This document shows, one piece after another, positions 36,747 to 48,600 of a stretch of DNA of 64,000 bases (position 1 is the stretch's first letter; the number at the start of each line of letters is the position of its first letter). The notes beneath the pieces were generated by a model. It searched no databases, was not told where the DNA came from, and saw only the letters and a program-made list of their open reading frames with translations. Source of the stretch: Magnolia sinica (Eukaryota > Streptophyta > Magnoliopsida > Magnoliales > Magnoliaceae). The position numbers were made by a program, and so were the translations under genes. The stretch is from NCBI RefSeq assembly GCF_029962835.1, contig NC_080579.1:83655959-83719958 (forward strand), in the 5' to 3' direction.

Positions 36747-37030
36747 TCTAGGGGGGATTTGCAAAGACCCAGAAAGCAAAATCCCATTCTAGAGAGAGAG
36801 AAAAGAACCTATTCTCATGACCAGCTTTCTATAGCAATTTTCAAAGATGAGAATAGAAGAAAGAGCAAACACCCATTTTGTTTCTTTGAAAGGAGAGATG
36901 GATTGTTCTTACCTTTTGAGATGATTGGGATGATGAGATACGGGTATTCTGTGAGAGTCTTGCTTTTGCAATTGTGCTGCGTGTCTGAAGCAGATTCTAT
37001 GAGGTGGGTTTTGGAATTTGGATAGGGTGG
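36747..37030 (-). promoter_or_regulatory. PPR gene 5' leader with probable intron
   Basis: On the minus strand CAAAAG|GTAAGAAC (donor at 36912) and TTTTCTCTCTCTCTAG|AATGG (acceptor at 36789) would define a 124-bp intron in the 5' UTR. After splicing, an upstream ATG at 36787 opens a short out-of-frame reading of 17 codons before the main start, which could dampen translation. Both sites match plant consensus well, but use is inferred. Confidence 0.55.
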
Positions 37031-37329
37031 CAACGGGCCGGGTAGTCCGCCCTGAATTAGAACGGGGCTTGGACCGATTTAGATCGGCTATTGGGCCAGC
37101 CTTGGGCCCAAGTCATTGTGGGCCAATTTCCATCCTAAAAGCACATGCATCTTGCATGAACACCATCTGTTTCATCTATCCAAGGATCTGTTTGGTTACC
37201 ATAAAAAAACATATATTCGGATTGAACTTTTCCAACACGTCTCTCGAGTCAAGGTCGCCTGAATATCTATGGATGAATGGACTATTTTTCAGGGGCGCCG
37301 ATTGCCTGTGCCCCTCCGCAAGTGAAGTT

Positions 37330-37640
37330 CCTATGGTCTGAAGCTATGTGGGCCCATATGAATACCCATAAGAAATCAATTCCGTCCATCAGTTTCTCAG
37401 GTTCACAATAGGATATGAATTCAGAAATCAAGCAGATCCAAAGCTCAAGTGGAACACACCAAATAGTAAGCTTGGGTTGCATTAAATGCAAGAGTCATCT
37501 TTGGTGTTGTCCACTTGAGCGTTGGATTTGCACGATTTTTGGGCTAATACCTTAAAATGATATGAGAAAATGGATGAACAGCGTGGATAAACTGATGTAT
37601 CATGGTGGCCCCACAGGGGCTTTGGTTGGACGGGTTTGGA
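37330..37640. mobile_element. Family 3 inverted-repeat element, short copy
   Basis: Left 'agctatgtgggcccatatg', 'attccgtccatcag' and 'gctcaagtggaacacacc'; right arm has the inverses ('ggtgttgtccacttgagc', 'aacagcgtggataaac', 'ggtggccccacagggg'). Confidence 0.75.
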
Positions 37641-37674
37641 CGTAATCCACAATGGTTTCAATTGCATATGAACA

Positions 37675-37850
37675 ACATGGTTAGCTACAGAAAGGTTTCA
37701 ACGGTAGACATTTTCATTCCTGTTATGTTTGTGTGGAGTGGTCGACTTGAGTCTTGCATCCAAGTGATTTTTGAAATCCTGTCCTGTTGTGAACTTGAGA
37801 AACTAATGGACTGAGTGGATATCTCATAGGCATTTTTGTAAGCCCCACAT
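37675..37850. mobile_element. Family 3 inverted-repeat element, half copy
   Basis: Only a right arm: 'gtttcaacggtagac', 'gtgtggagtggtcgacttgag', 'aaactaatggactgagtgg'. Confidence 0.6.
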
Positions 37851-39610
37851 AGATCATAAGTATCTGTAAACATGTGGTGCACTGGTAGTTTAATATTAAG
37901 ATATTTGGTACAACTGGTTATTTGAAGATGTATGGTGGTGCATGTTGGTCTCTTAAACATGTATGGTGGCATATCTAGCACATGTAATATATATGTATGT
38001 TGTTGATGTTTTAAATGTGCTAGTAACAGGGTTTGTCTATGCCATCCAAAGACCATTTGATGTCATTGAACAAATGTTGATGTCATTGACAGATGTTTGA
38101 TCCCATTGAGAAAATCATAATAAATTCATATTAGTTGCAAAACTGTTTTAGATGTTTTCTTGATGACAATAGATTTTCGAGCAATGCCTACGCCATCAAA
38201 GGTCCCATCAAAGTTGCATGTAGAATTGAGTTAGTGTGCGATTGTTTTCTATTCCAGTTGTGATATATATATATATATATATATGATTTTCAAACCACAA
38301 AGCACAAGTGGTCCTTATAGACCAGCTTGTGATATTAAAAGTTCATAAATCCAGAACTTGGCGGAATTTAATGAATTCCGGATTGGATTGAAAACACATG
38401 CTAAATTGAACCAAGAACATTCTACTGTAGGATGAGGTACGCACTTACCTCATTCGTTTGATAGTCGGTGGCCACTTTTGTACTTGCAAAATGTCCAATG
38501 GTTTGTATCCTCTTGGCTTTTCTCTTCCATTTCATCTTCTTAGGTGACTGCCAAGGATGGAAAGCTTCACACATTTTTTAGCATATGGAGAAAGTTCAAG
38601 AATATTTAATTTACAGGCTTTTAGTTTTCCTCTCTCATTGTAAAACCAAATCCTACCATGATTTACTTTTCTTTTAATGTTATGCTAATAATAATGATAC
38701 TAATAATTTTTAAATTGATTAGCCTTAAGTGACTCGGATTTTTAAGTTTTCTTAAAAGACGGGAAATGCACACTTTCAAGCATGAGTGCAGACCCGTTTC
38801 ATGTGCATGGTTTTGTCATGTGAAGGAAAATATAATAAGGATTTTGAGCTCCCCACTTATGACTATCAGCTTGGGCTTAGTGTGGTCCACTAATGCTTGG
38901 CTTCTTTATTATAGAGCTTGAAAATTTGGCCTAGGTTATAATGTAGGCCTAAAAATAAGGTCTAGGCTGAGTCCAAACCAGTTTGGATGCATGCCGGGCC
39001 TTAACATAGTGTTATAAAGTCTACATCTATACGTCTAAGGTCAGCCTGCAACCTAAAGAAAAGATCAATGGTCTAGATTAAGGTGGCTTAGGCCATGACT
39101 TGTTTATATCTACTAAGCAAGTAAGCATGAGGTGTTTACCAAAGTGGATTTCCAAAGTGGATTTTAAGGAATTATTTTAACATTTGGAACTATCTACATT
39201 ATTTCACTCTGGAATAGGAAGTAAAGATAGAATATATAATATGTAACACACGTGAAGAGCTTAAGATGATGAGTGGCATATGTAACACTTGTATTGTTTA
39301 TTTTTTTTAAAAAAATTTATTTATTATGTGCACATTGACATATGCATCACACCTATGGCACTTGAAATTTGAGAGTGGCTTACCTTGTACATTTGGGGTG
39401 CTTGAATATGGACATTACATGTGGCACATCTGACGCATGATCATGGAACAATGTATTCCTTAATTTACTAAAATAGTGAAAAGGCTTTAGGCATTTGTTT
39501 CACTTTCTACACAAGTATATATACTATCCTTATTTTATTCCAACTAAGGAAGATACCCTTTCTATTTTTCTAAGTTTTCATATATAAATGGGTTAAATAA
39601 ATCATGAAAC
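37851..39610. other. Intergenic, no gene seen
   Basis: AT-rich with a short (TA)n at 38263-38284 and a GGCCTA-rich stretch near 38930-39000 that may be an old MITE. No coding or splice signals that I trust. Confidence 0.5.
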
Positions 39611-39619
39611 AGATCCAAA

Positions 39620-40010
39620 AACAAATTTATGCCGTCCATCCATTTTTCCGGATGATTTTAGAGCATGAGCCTAAAAAGAAGAAGATCCAATTCTCAGGTG
39701 GACCATACCATAGGAAATAGGGGTCATTAATCATTAATGAGCCACAAGTTTTATGTGATCATATCAATAGGTTGGATGGAAAATAAACATTATGGGCCTT
39801 AGGAAGTTTTTAACAGTAGAACATTCAATCACCACTGTTTCCTATAGCATTGTCCACCTGAGAATTGGATCTCCTTCATTTTTAGAATCATGTTTTAAAA
39901 TGATCCGATAAAACAGATGGACGGAGTGGATGTAGAATACATGCATCAAGGTGGGCCTCACAGTAAGGGCCACACTGTCTTGGGTGAGGCCGGGGCCGCA
40001 CCTAATCCAC
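39620..40010. mobile_element. Family 3 inverted-repeat element, copy with left end lost
   Basis: Left arm starts inside ('atgccgtccatccattttt', 'caggtggaccataccat'); right arm is complete and ends 'ggtgaggccggggccgcacc', nearly the same end as the copy at 12726-13265. These two form one subfamily. Confidence 0.78.
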
Positions 40011-41000
40011 TTTCCAAAGTTAATCCATTGCAACTGTAATGGGCATAGATAGGCAGCAGCCTGGTGGTGAAGCCCTGAAGCCCAACAGGACAGCCTTGCC
40101 CATTGATCGTCCTAATTTCATTCGTTTCATCTGAGCCAGTCGATTTCGGTCCTTTATTTTTGCCCTTTTTCGAGACAGAGAGAGGCTGGCTAAATAGTGG
40201 GACCCATGTAGATTGGGCGTCGCCCCAAAATTAAATCGTTTAGATGATCTTGACCTCAGATTAATGGCCATTTGGGCCATCGACTTTTTCTGCTTTAATC
40301 CATCCATTCGCTATCTAGCATCAAGACGATCCTGACCTCAGATTAGTCGACATTTGTTCGATGGATTTGGGCCACTGACTAAATTCTGCTTTAATCCATC
40401 CATTCAATGTATAGCAGCAACTTCAAATGTTCTGTGCACTTATTAGCTATGACTCATCTATGGTTGGGCCCACTCTTTGGAAAGTTTTAGTTTGAGGTAT
40501 ATTATGCCACGTGTACTTTTTTATTTATTATTTTTTTCATAAATGTGCGGATGAAGATGTGTTTGGAACATCACACGCTGCCAGAACATGTTAGTTTTTC
40601 TACACATTGTACATGTGGCAAACATGCGATTCAAATTTAGCCGTCCAAATCCTTGTCCCAATGTAGATGGATCATAACCTCCAAATCAGATTTGATTCAA
40701 CGATCCTAACCTCTAATTAATTGAATTCTAACCAAAAAAAACTATTGATTTTAGCCGTCCATTATATTTCAACCAAACATTTCTATGCAGTTTGGATATC
40801 AGCCCTATGCAATTTCCTGTTTATGACAATGTAAATGGGGCCCGATTTCAAAGGTTTAATTAAAGTTACACGCTTGCCACTGTACAATTCCTGCGTGCAT
40901 GCATATGATCCATCCAACTCTGTCGGAGTATCAAAATTCACCTCTGGAAAATACCCAAAATATTGGTAGGGTGATAGTCTACCACCACTTTTAAGATGGT
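40011..41000. other. Intergenic with a tandem duplication
   Basis: A unit of about 85 bp is repeated at 40244 and 40325 ('gacctcagatta', 'tctgctttaatccatccatt'). The rest is non-coding and AT-rich. Confidence 0.7.
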
Positions 41001-41008
41001 GGCAGCTA

Positions 41009-41617
41009 GAGCTGTACACGAACCGAGTTAGCTCGGTTAACTCGCTCAACTTAACTCGAAAAAGCTCAATTCGACTCAGTTTGAAACTGAGTTCGAGCCA
41101 AGTCAAGCTGATTTTTGGAGCTTGAAAAATTTTTGGAGCCGAGTTTGAGCTTGTCCGAGCTCGAATCAGGTCAGTGACTTAGTTATTTTGATATTGACGC
41201 TGCTCACCAAGTGTTTGATGAAATGGCTCAACAAAGTGTAATTTCGGGTGCATACATTCGCCATGGGTGCCTGGTGGCGCTGAAGGTATGGATACATAAC
41301 AAATCACTACAAAAAAAAAAAAAAAAAAAAAAAGAAACTTTACATGATAAAACTCCATCTTGATTTTGACACTGGCGGCCGAGTGTTTGATGAAATACTT
41401 GTAAATTGTTGCTGCTCTTTTGCATATGGTGAGAAATTGAAGGTGCACTCTATGCGTTTGAGAAAATGTCCCACAGGCTCGAACTGGCCCGATCTACTGA
41501 CTGAACTGAGCCGAGCTGAGCTGACCAATTAGGCTCGAGGAGGATTGAGCCGAGCCAAGTTCAAGCTGAGGTCCGACTCTGGCTGTGCCAAGCTCAACTT
41601 GGTTCTACTCGTGTACC
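41009..41617. mobile_element. hAT-like element, family 5, with PPR-like scraps
   Basis: Flanked by GGCAGCTA (41001-41008) and GGCAGCTC (41618-41625), 7 of 8 matching. The ends pair as GAGCTGTACACGA and GGTACACGAGTAG, and terminal parts are rich in GAGCTCG/AACTCG. The middle holds two short readings with a VFDEM-type box: GVFDEMAQ-like at about 41207-41280 with VISGAYIRHG, and GGRVFDEI at about 41375-41400. VFDEM...SGAY is a common PPR motif, so a gene scrap may have been captured. A poly-A run lies at 41311-41333. Confidence 0.7.
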
Positions 41618-41625
41618 GGCAGCTC

Positions 41626-42501
41626 ATTCATATGACGTCCAGAACACATGGATGTCGATCTAGAATCACAGGGCCCTTGTTAATTGAGCAATCCTATCCG
41701 TCCAAGCAATGGTTATCAAATGCACAACTAGATATTAAAGATCAGCAGTCCAATTTTCAATGGCAGGATCAATGAATTAAAATCGTCCAATCAGTGTGAT
41801 TACTAGTCCATGATCGATCCACATTGTTCTCCAATATTCAGATCGCCTCAGATTATTCTAAATATGACCAGGTGGGCCATTTTAGTAAATCCTAGCAGAG
41901 TACGATACACCCGGCAACGATTACCAAATCCAAGCCATTCAAATCATGGCACCCTCTGTACATGGATCAGAATCCAAAAATTCAAAGTCAAAAGTTATCC
42001 TAACCGTCGATCTGGTGATCATCAAACAGCCGGTTGAATTGCAAACCAACACTGTCCAAATTCAATCAATGTACTTCTTCCACTTGGGATTATTCATGGC
42101 AAGGTTTGCTAACAATCAGGGCAGTCCATTCATCAGGTTGGCCAGTTTATGAACAAGATGGACAGCTAAAATAACTAGTTTAAGCCATCCAAGTTGTTTT
42201 GTACAATGGCAAACCACAAACATGAATAGTGATCTTGACTGTTCATATGGTGGGCCACACTGATTGACAATTCTGACCATCCAAATGTTAACTTTTCAAG
42301 TTGAATGGTCTGTATGGAAACCACGATCCAATCCGTTTGATTTTTGATATATGGCCCATCCATGTGGTGTGCTACAAAATCAACGGTCCTAACAGGCACA
42401 ACATTTACAAGATATGATTTGGAGGCAGTTCTCATATATTCTATTGTAAACATCAAAGAAATAACATATGGTTCCGACAGACTGAATTCTACTGCATCAC
42501 A
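41626..42501. other. 3' flank of the unknown gene, no other gene seen
   Basis: Non-coding sequence downstream of the stop at 42502. Short frames on both strands carry no family signal. Confidence 0.45.
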
Positions 42502-42693
42502 TTAACTTCTGCTCTTCCTGTTGTGTGAGAGTTCGGCCTCCAACCGCTTGATTTCTTCTTTCATTTCTCGCAACGTCGCCCTTGATTGTTCTTCACTCGC
42601 ACTTCCACTTAGAAGGCTGAACAGATGCTTCAAGCAAGACAAGTACTCTGTTTTCGCTTCCGGGGAATTTAACAAGAAGCTAGGTATTCCAGG
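42502..42693 (-). CDS. Unrecognised gene, terminal exon
   Basis: Acceptor CTTTTTCTCCACAG|CCTGG. It has 63 codons and a stop: PGIPSFLLNSPEAKTEYL..., then a Lys/Glu-rich helix and NRKSRS. The open frame extends a few codons into the intron; those are not part of the exon. Confidence 0.68.
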   Translation of the reverse strand, partial: PGIPSFLLNSPEAKTEYLSCLKHLFSLLSGSASEEQSRATLREMKEEIKRLEAELSHNRKSRS

Positions 42694-45600
42694 CTGTGGA
42701 GAAAAAGCCACATCGTTACAGTTGAATTCCGGAATTCCCTTTAAAAGCTATTAATTTCTAAGGCATGCTATTTTGAACTACCATGGTTGATGGATACATC
42801 CATTTCTACTTTACAATAGTATAAGTGAATTCGTTGATTTTTACACCGACCTTGATTGCATTATCTATAGTCGAATATGAAAGAATGCCTGTGTGAACCA
42901 AGGAGGGTGTACTATATCAATTCCATCATTTTTATTTTTATTTTTATTTTTATTTTTGGCTCTTTTAAAAAAGGGTTCATTGCAGAAACGTCCCCTTAGT
43001 TATATGACCATCCCACATACATCCCCCTCTGTAACCCTTTGTTAGGAGCCTTTAAAGAATCTGCACTAGACCAAATGCCGCCACGAGGTAAATAGGCATT
43101 AGTGTTTATAGATGGCCTCCACCTTGTCTAGCAGGGCCATGCCCAAAAGAATATGTTGATCCAATCATCAGGTTGGTCACGCCGTAGAAAAATGCACCGC
43201 CAAAAAACTTCCAAATTCACGTGTTGGCCCATTTGATGGTTGGATTGGCCTGATCTTCGGGCATCCCATTTTCATGGTGGGTAAACCTAGTGGAAAGGTT
43301 TGGATGACATACACCATGGTGGACACCATACATGATCACAACTAGTTGCCTATGAGATTGGTAAAACGGTCATTTGCTCAAAGATAACGATGCTAAGGGA
43401 TCATGTGGCATAGTTGTCAAAAGCTAACAATTTACAATTCACGATATGAGTTGGATCTTAGGCAAAAAATTTTGAATCCCTTTTTGGATGAATCCTATGA
43501 TTCTAAAATTTTGAATCCCACTATTACAATTTGATTACTGGTTAACCATTTACAGTATACTTGTTCTCTTCTTTTTAAAAGCAAACATTTGTTTTAGAAT
43601 AGTCCAAACACATGCAGTGACTCTACTCAATCATAGTGCATTCATGTAATTTCTTTTGGAAAGAAGGGATCTAGCGAAACAAGGTTTTTGCAAATAAAAA
43701 AGCCACAATTATAGGGTCCTTATGCTTCAGGAAAAGTAAAAGGTCCTGATGCCGCCGGATGAAGTGGGGACCATGGTCCAATGATCAGGGACCCCACTTC
43801 ACAACAATGAAGGAGATGTTAAGCAAAACAATCCATTTGCTTCATGTTCATCCTTGCTTAAATACCATGCTAAAAAAAATATAAAACAAACCATGGAGTC
43901 ATAAGATGAGGCAAAACAAGAATTGAAACAATGCTGCATTCAGCTCAATAGATGAGCTGAAAAAAAGAAGAGAAAAAGGCCATTATGAAATGCTCAGGAA
44001 GAAAGTTTGTACAGTATCATTCAAATTACAGTTTGTAGTCTAGTGATCCAATAGTTTATGTTGAGGGGCTCCATGTGAATGGCCCATGCAACAAGAGTTG
44101 CAGAGAAAAAATATCAACCTTCAATAGGTGCCAACATAGACGGTTAAGAAAACATACAGCAGCAGTTCACATGGAAAAAAAATAAAAATAAAAAGCAAGT
44201 TACCTATTCGCTTGAAGCCTGTCATATCAATGGCTTGGATTACTAAACCACGGGCCCGCCCCACTCGTACAAACTAACAACCAACGTTCTAGTAATCACC
44301 GGTATTATTAATAATATAGGGAATAATATCTATATTGCCTGATTGGTGATACAGATACCACTAGAAATGCTGATTTTTCCAGGTATCGGTGACATATTGC
44401 AAATGCATTGATACTATATCGTATCGCCAAAATCATCTTGCCAGTTTCCATTTATAGTCTCCCTTGTATAAACTGTATCCATGATATTATTGTCAATAGA
44501 ACTCAAGAAGGGGGAAAATGTGAGTAAATACTGTGAAAATTAGAACAAATTCAGAAAAAAAATATACAATTGTTTTTTGTTTGTTTGTTTGTTTGTTTTT
44601 TCTTTTCTTTTTTTGAGTTAGGGAGTGGATTTCAATCACTCTTTAATTTTTGTGAATCAAATCCCTCATTTGTGGGAAAAAAATCAACACTCAAAAGCGC
44701 CAATGGGCCAAAACACAAAAGGTAAGAAATTTTTGAAAAATGGTTTTTATTTGTAGATTTTGTTATGGATTTCATTACAAATCCATGTCCATGCATGATC
44801 ATGCATAGACATGGATTTGAGTTGAAAAATTCAACATTTGGGAGGTGGAAATAAATCCTAATTTTCTCTAATTTCTTCCCTAAAATTGTTAAATAATGAG
44901 TGGATTTTTTGTATGTTGATGAGAGGTGGCCAATCTCTTGACTCACCAAAAGCTTTCCATATTTTGATTTTTTTTAATAAATTATTTAAAAAATAAAAAA
45001 TCTATTTTATTGTACAAAAAAATGACACTATTTCATGTAAAACATACTGTTGATGAGTGATGTGTTGCATTTTTATTGAAAATTATTTTTGAACTTTTAA
45101 AAATTATGAACAAAATTGTTTACTTTTAAAAAATATTAATGTTATTTCTCCATGTTTCCCGAAGTTAACCATACATTTCGAAGCATTGGCAATACCGATA
45201 CATGTAATGATACATATACTATGAACAGGGGAGAGAGAGAGAGAGAGGAAGGGGGGGGGGGGGGGAGGGCTAGATTTCAAAACCAAGTGTGTCTTCTTAT
45301 TTTAAATACCTCCTTGAAGATTGAAATACATTGCCGTAAAGCACGCTCAGCCTCTGGTTCAATCTCATGTGCTTCCTGAATTATCAAGCACATAAAAAAT
45401 TATTTGCAATAAATCCAAATGCAGCTTAGCACTTCAATCAAGCAAGATAAAATCAAGGACAAGCCCTGAAATGCACTTTTTTTAGTGCTGTAAATGCATT
45501 AAAAAAGTGAAAATATTTCAGATTAAATTTTGTTAAGATAATTTATTTTTATTCTGTTTGAAGGGCCTAAAGGAGGATGATAGGAACCCCCGAAAGGACT

Positions 45601-48600
45601 TGGTCAAGGCAATGAGAAGGGTGGACTTGTATGCTTATATAGGGCCTTAGAAACAATTGGCAAAACAAGGTTCATAAAGTCAACCCCAAATAGCTGAGAC
45701 AAGGCTCCTACAGGCTAAAATAGCTAATGACCAACATGGAATGGAAAACACTTGCATACCTTGCATAATTACCTACCAAGACGACTTTCTCCCGTCCATC
45801 AGGTACACCATCCCTTGTTTGGCCTTGATCCAAACATCAGGCTAACTCAACACTTAGGTGAGCCACCCCATAGGAAACAATATAAAATTATACCTAATAC
45901 CTGTGAAAATGGCCCACCTAAGCTTTGGAGGTGATTTTTGGTCCTCATGAGGCACATTAGATGAATGATTAGATGTTAGTGATGGTGGCCCTACACAAAA
46001 CTAATGGTGGGTGTGCCCATCCCAATTATTTCCTACTGTGTGGCCTACCTGAGTTTTGGGTTCCCTGGTGAAAATTTGAGGCAGCTTACCTAATGGAAGG
46101 GGTGGATCTCATGTAAGTTCCACCCATGTGGCCCTTAGCGAAAGACCCACATGATGTAGGCCAGTGTATTCCACATGCAATCACAGACTTTCAAAGGTAT
46201 TTTGGTTATTTCACACCCAAATGGTGCTTTTCTTTATGGTCAAATAACTTGAAACATGTCTCCTAAAGTGTTTTAGGTAAAATTATTTGAAAAAATTTCA
46301 AAAGATGCCATCTTCAAAATGTCGCTATATTTTCTAAAGCTATAAATTAGCATGAACCAATGGTTCAAATTTCAACACAGCCTATCAACATTTTTAGTAT
46401 AACATGAATTTTCAAGTTGGTTTACCAATTGAAAACTTCACCAAGAATCCAATTGAACCCAAGCCTGGTTAAGAAATGGTTGACATCAAGTGGGGAGGCA
46501 TTCATACAATTTTTGCCAGGAAATCATGAGAAATCATGTTTCTAATATGATTGATAAAACATTATTGTAAAGATTACCAAAATAGTTGTACAAGACGACA
46601 TTGACACTGATGAAAAAGAAGACGATGAACTAATGACCAACATGATAGTTATATGTTTTGAGATTCTTGGTTTGTTTTTTGATGATTATATTTTTTCATA
46701 ATCCATCACCAGATAAGTCTTCAGCTCATGCAATAAAGGGTTGCTTGTAAGAAATGCTGTAGTTAATAACAAGATTTTGGGAGCACTACCCTATAAAAAA
46801 TGTGTGGGTGTTGAGGGAGATTTGGCATGATTGATCATTTTGTACTGCATCGTTCTCCTGATGCTGTGTTGTGGAACAAGTTCTTGATGTTCTACATACA
46901 ATCGAGGTTTTGATGCTGTATCAGACAGGTTATGAGATACATGTAAAGTGTAGCATCGGCAATGTATTTGCATTTCAAACATAAAGATCCATTACCATGT
47001 ATAAGGGTCCTTGCAGTGTGATGAGTCACAAAATAATCCTTATCAAGAATGGTGATATGCACAAAAAGCTTGCAGATTGGGTACTCCAAGAGTTCTCCAA
47101 AGTGTGACTAAGGAAGCAAAATTTTAGACTGGTCAATTGGGTCAATGATGGTTCCTCTTGGTGTTGAGATGTTGGAAGACATTGTGTGCACAGATGAGTC
47201 ACTTGTTCTTGATGTTAGGGACCTTTCTCTGGTAGTTGATGGACCATCAAAATCAAAATATCTTCAATGGCTACGTTTAAAGAACCAGAAGGAAGCATCA
47301 TCAACCAGATGAGGTTAGTATAAATAAATCTACGTGTGGAGCGATGAAATAAACATCAGTAGAACATGGGCCCAAGATCTTGAATAAAGGTTAGTTATTT
47401 CTCAAAGAAAAAAAAAGGAGGGAGCTTGGTGTCTCCCCTACCTCAACAACCTTCTGGATTGTGATATCGGAATAGTGACTGAAAACTGAAAAGAACCACA
47501 AATTTATAGCAAGAAAACACATGGCTCCAGTCCTCTCTCTTTCTCTCCCGCTCTCCCTGAATTTGCAATGATTTCCTCCATAAAGCTCCCTATCAAGCTT
47601 CTAGGCTTGTTGGGAGCCTAAGCCTCCCTCCCTCCTTTTTCTCCCTCTTATTCAATATCTACACACATCATAAAGGTGTTATTGTGCTATGAATCTGCCA
47701 TTCTATTCACTCTTTACATCATCTTATCACATCATAAAGGTGTGGTCTTGCTACAATCTGCAGTTCTTTTCACTCTCTACAACAGGTAGAGTCAAGGTAT
47801 TCCGTAACGGCTGTTATGGTTTTTTTTTTTTTTTTAATTGAAAAAAAATCAAAATATCTGTATCGACCCTGTAATGGACCGTTACGGGGGCCATTACGGC
47901 CTTTACGGGGGGTGTAATGGGCTATTACAGGGGCTATAACGGCCTTTATGGGTCATTTTTTCTGTACTGGCCGTTATGGCCTTTACGACCCTATAACGTG
48001 TATGGTTGCTACCAGTACTTTTATGTAACGGCCTTCACAACACACCATGGGTAGAGTAATAAAAGTTTCACCCCCTCCCCCAAATCCCTTCATATCAAGC
48101 ATGGCTCAGGCTTGCTTCTCAAAGTTGAACCCTAGCTTAAGGTTCAAACCCTTCTCAGTAGGCTAGTGCTCGAAAATTAGAGTTATCAATAATCAAGATG
48201 GACTCAAGCATTCCTATCAAGGTGTTCCGTATCGGTTGCAATACGGTTGTAAAGGCCAATACGTAAAGTTAACAACCGTAAGCATTATGCGATATGAGGG
48301 TAAAATGGGGTAGTTGGACTTTTGAGACTGTAAAGGCCGTTAAAGGGCATAACGACAGTTATCCCTGTAACAGTTGAAAAACGACCACTTTTTTATATTT
48401 AAATCCATTTTCATCTCATTTTCCTACTTTTCTTATTCCAAAAACTTTCCCAGATCATTCTACAATAGATTTTGACCACTAATACTATAGTTTTTATGAT
48501 TAAAATAGTAGATTGAAGTGATTTGGACAAATAGAAGCTCTGAGGGCCATTTTTAAAAACATGGAAAAAGTAGTATTTATGCCTTTTTTTTGTCCCGATT

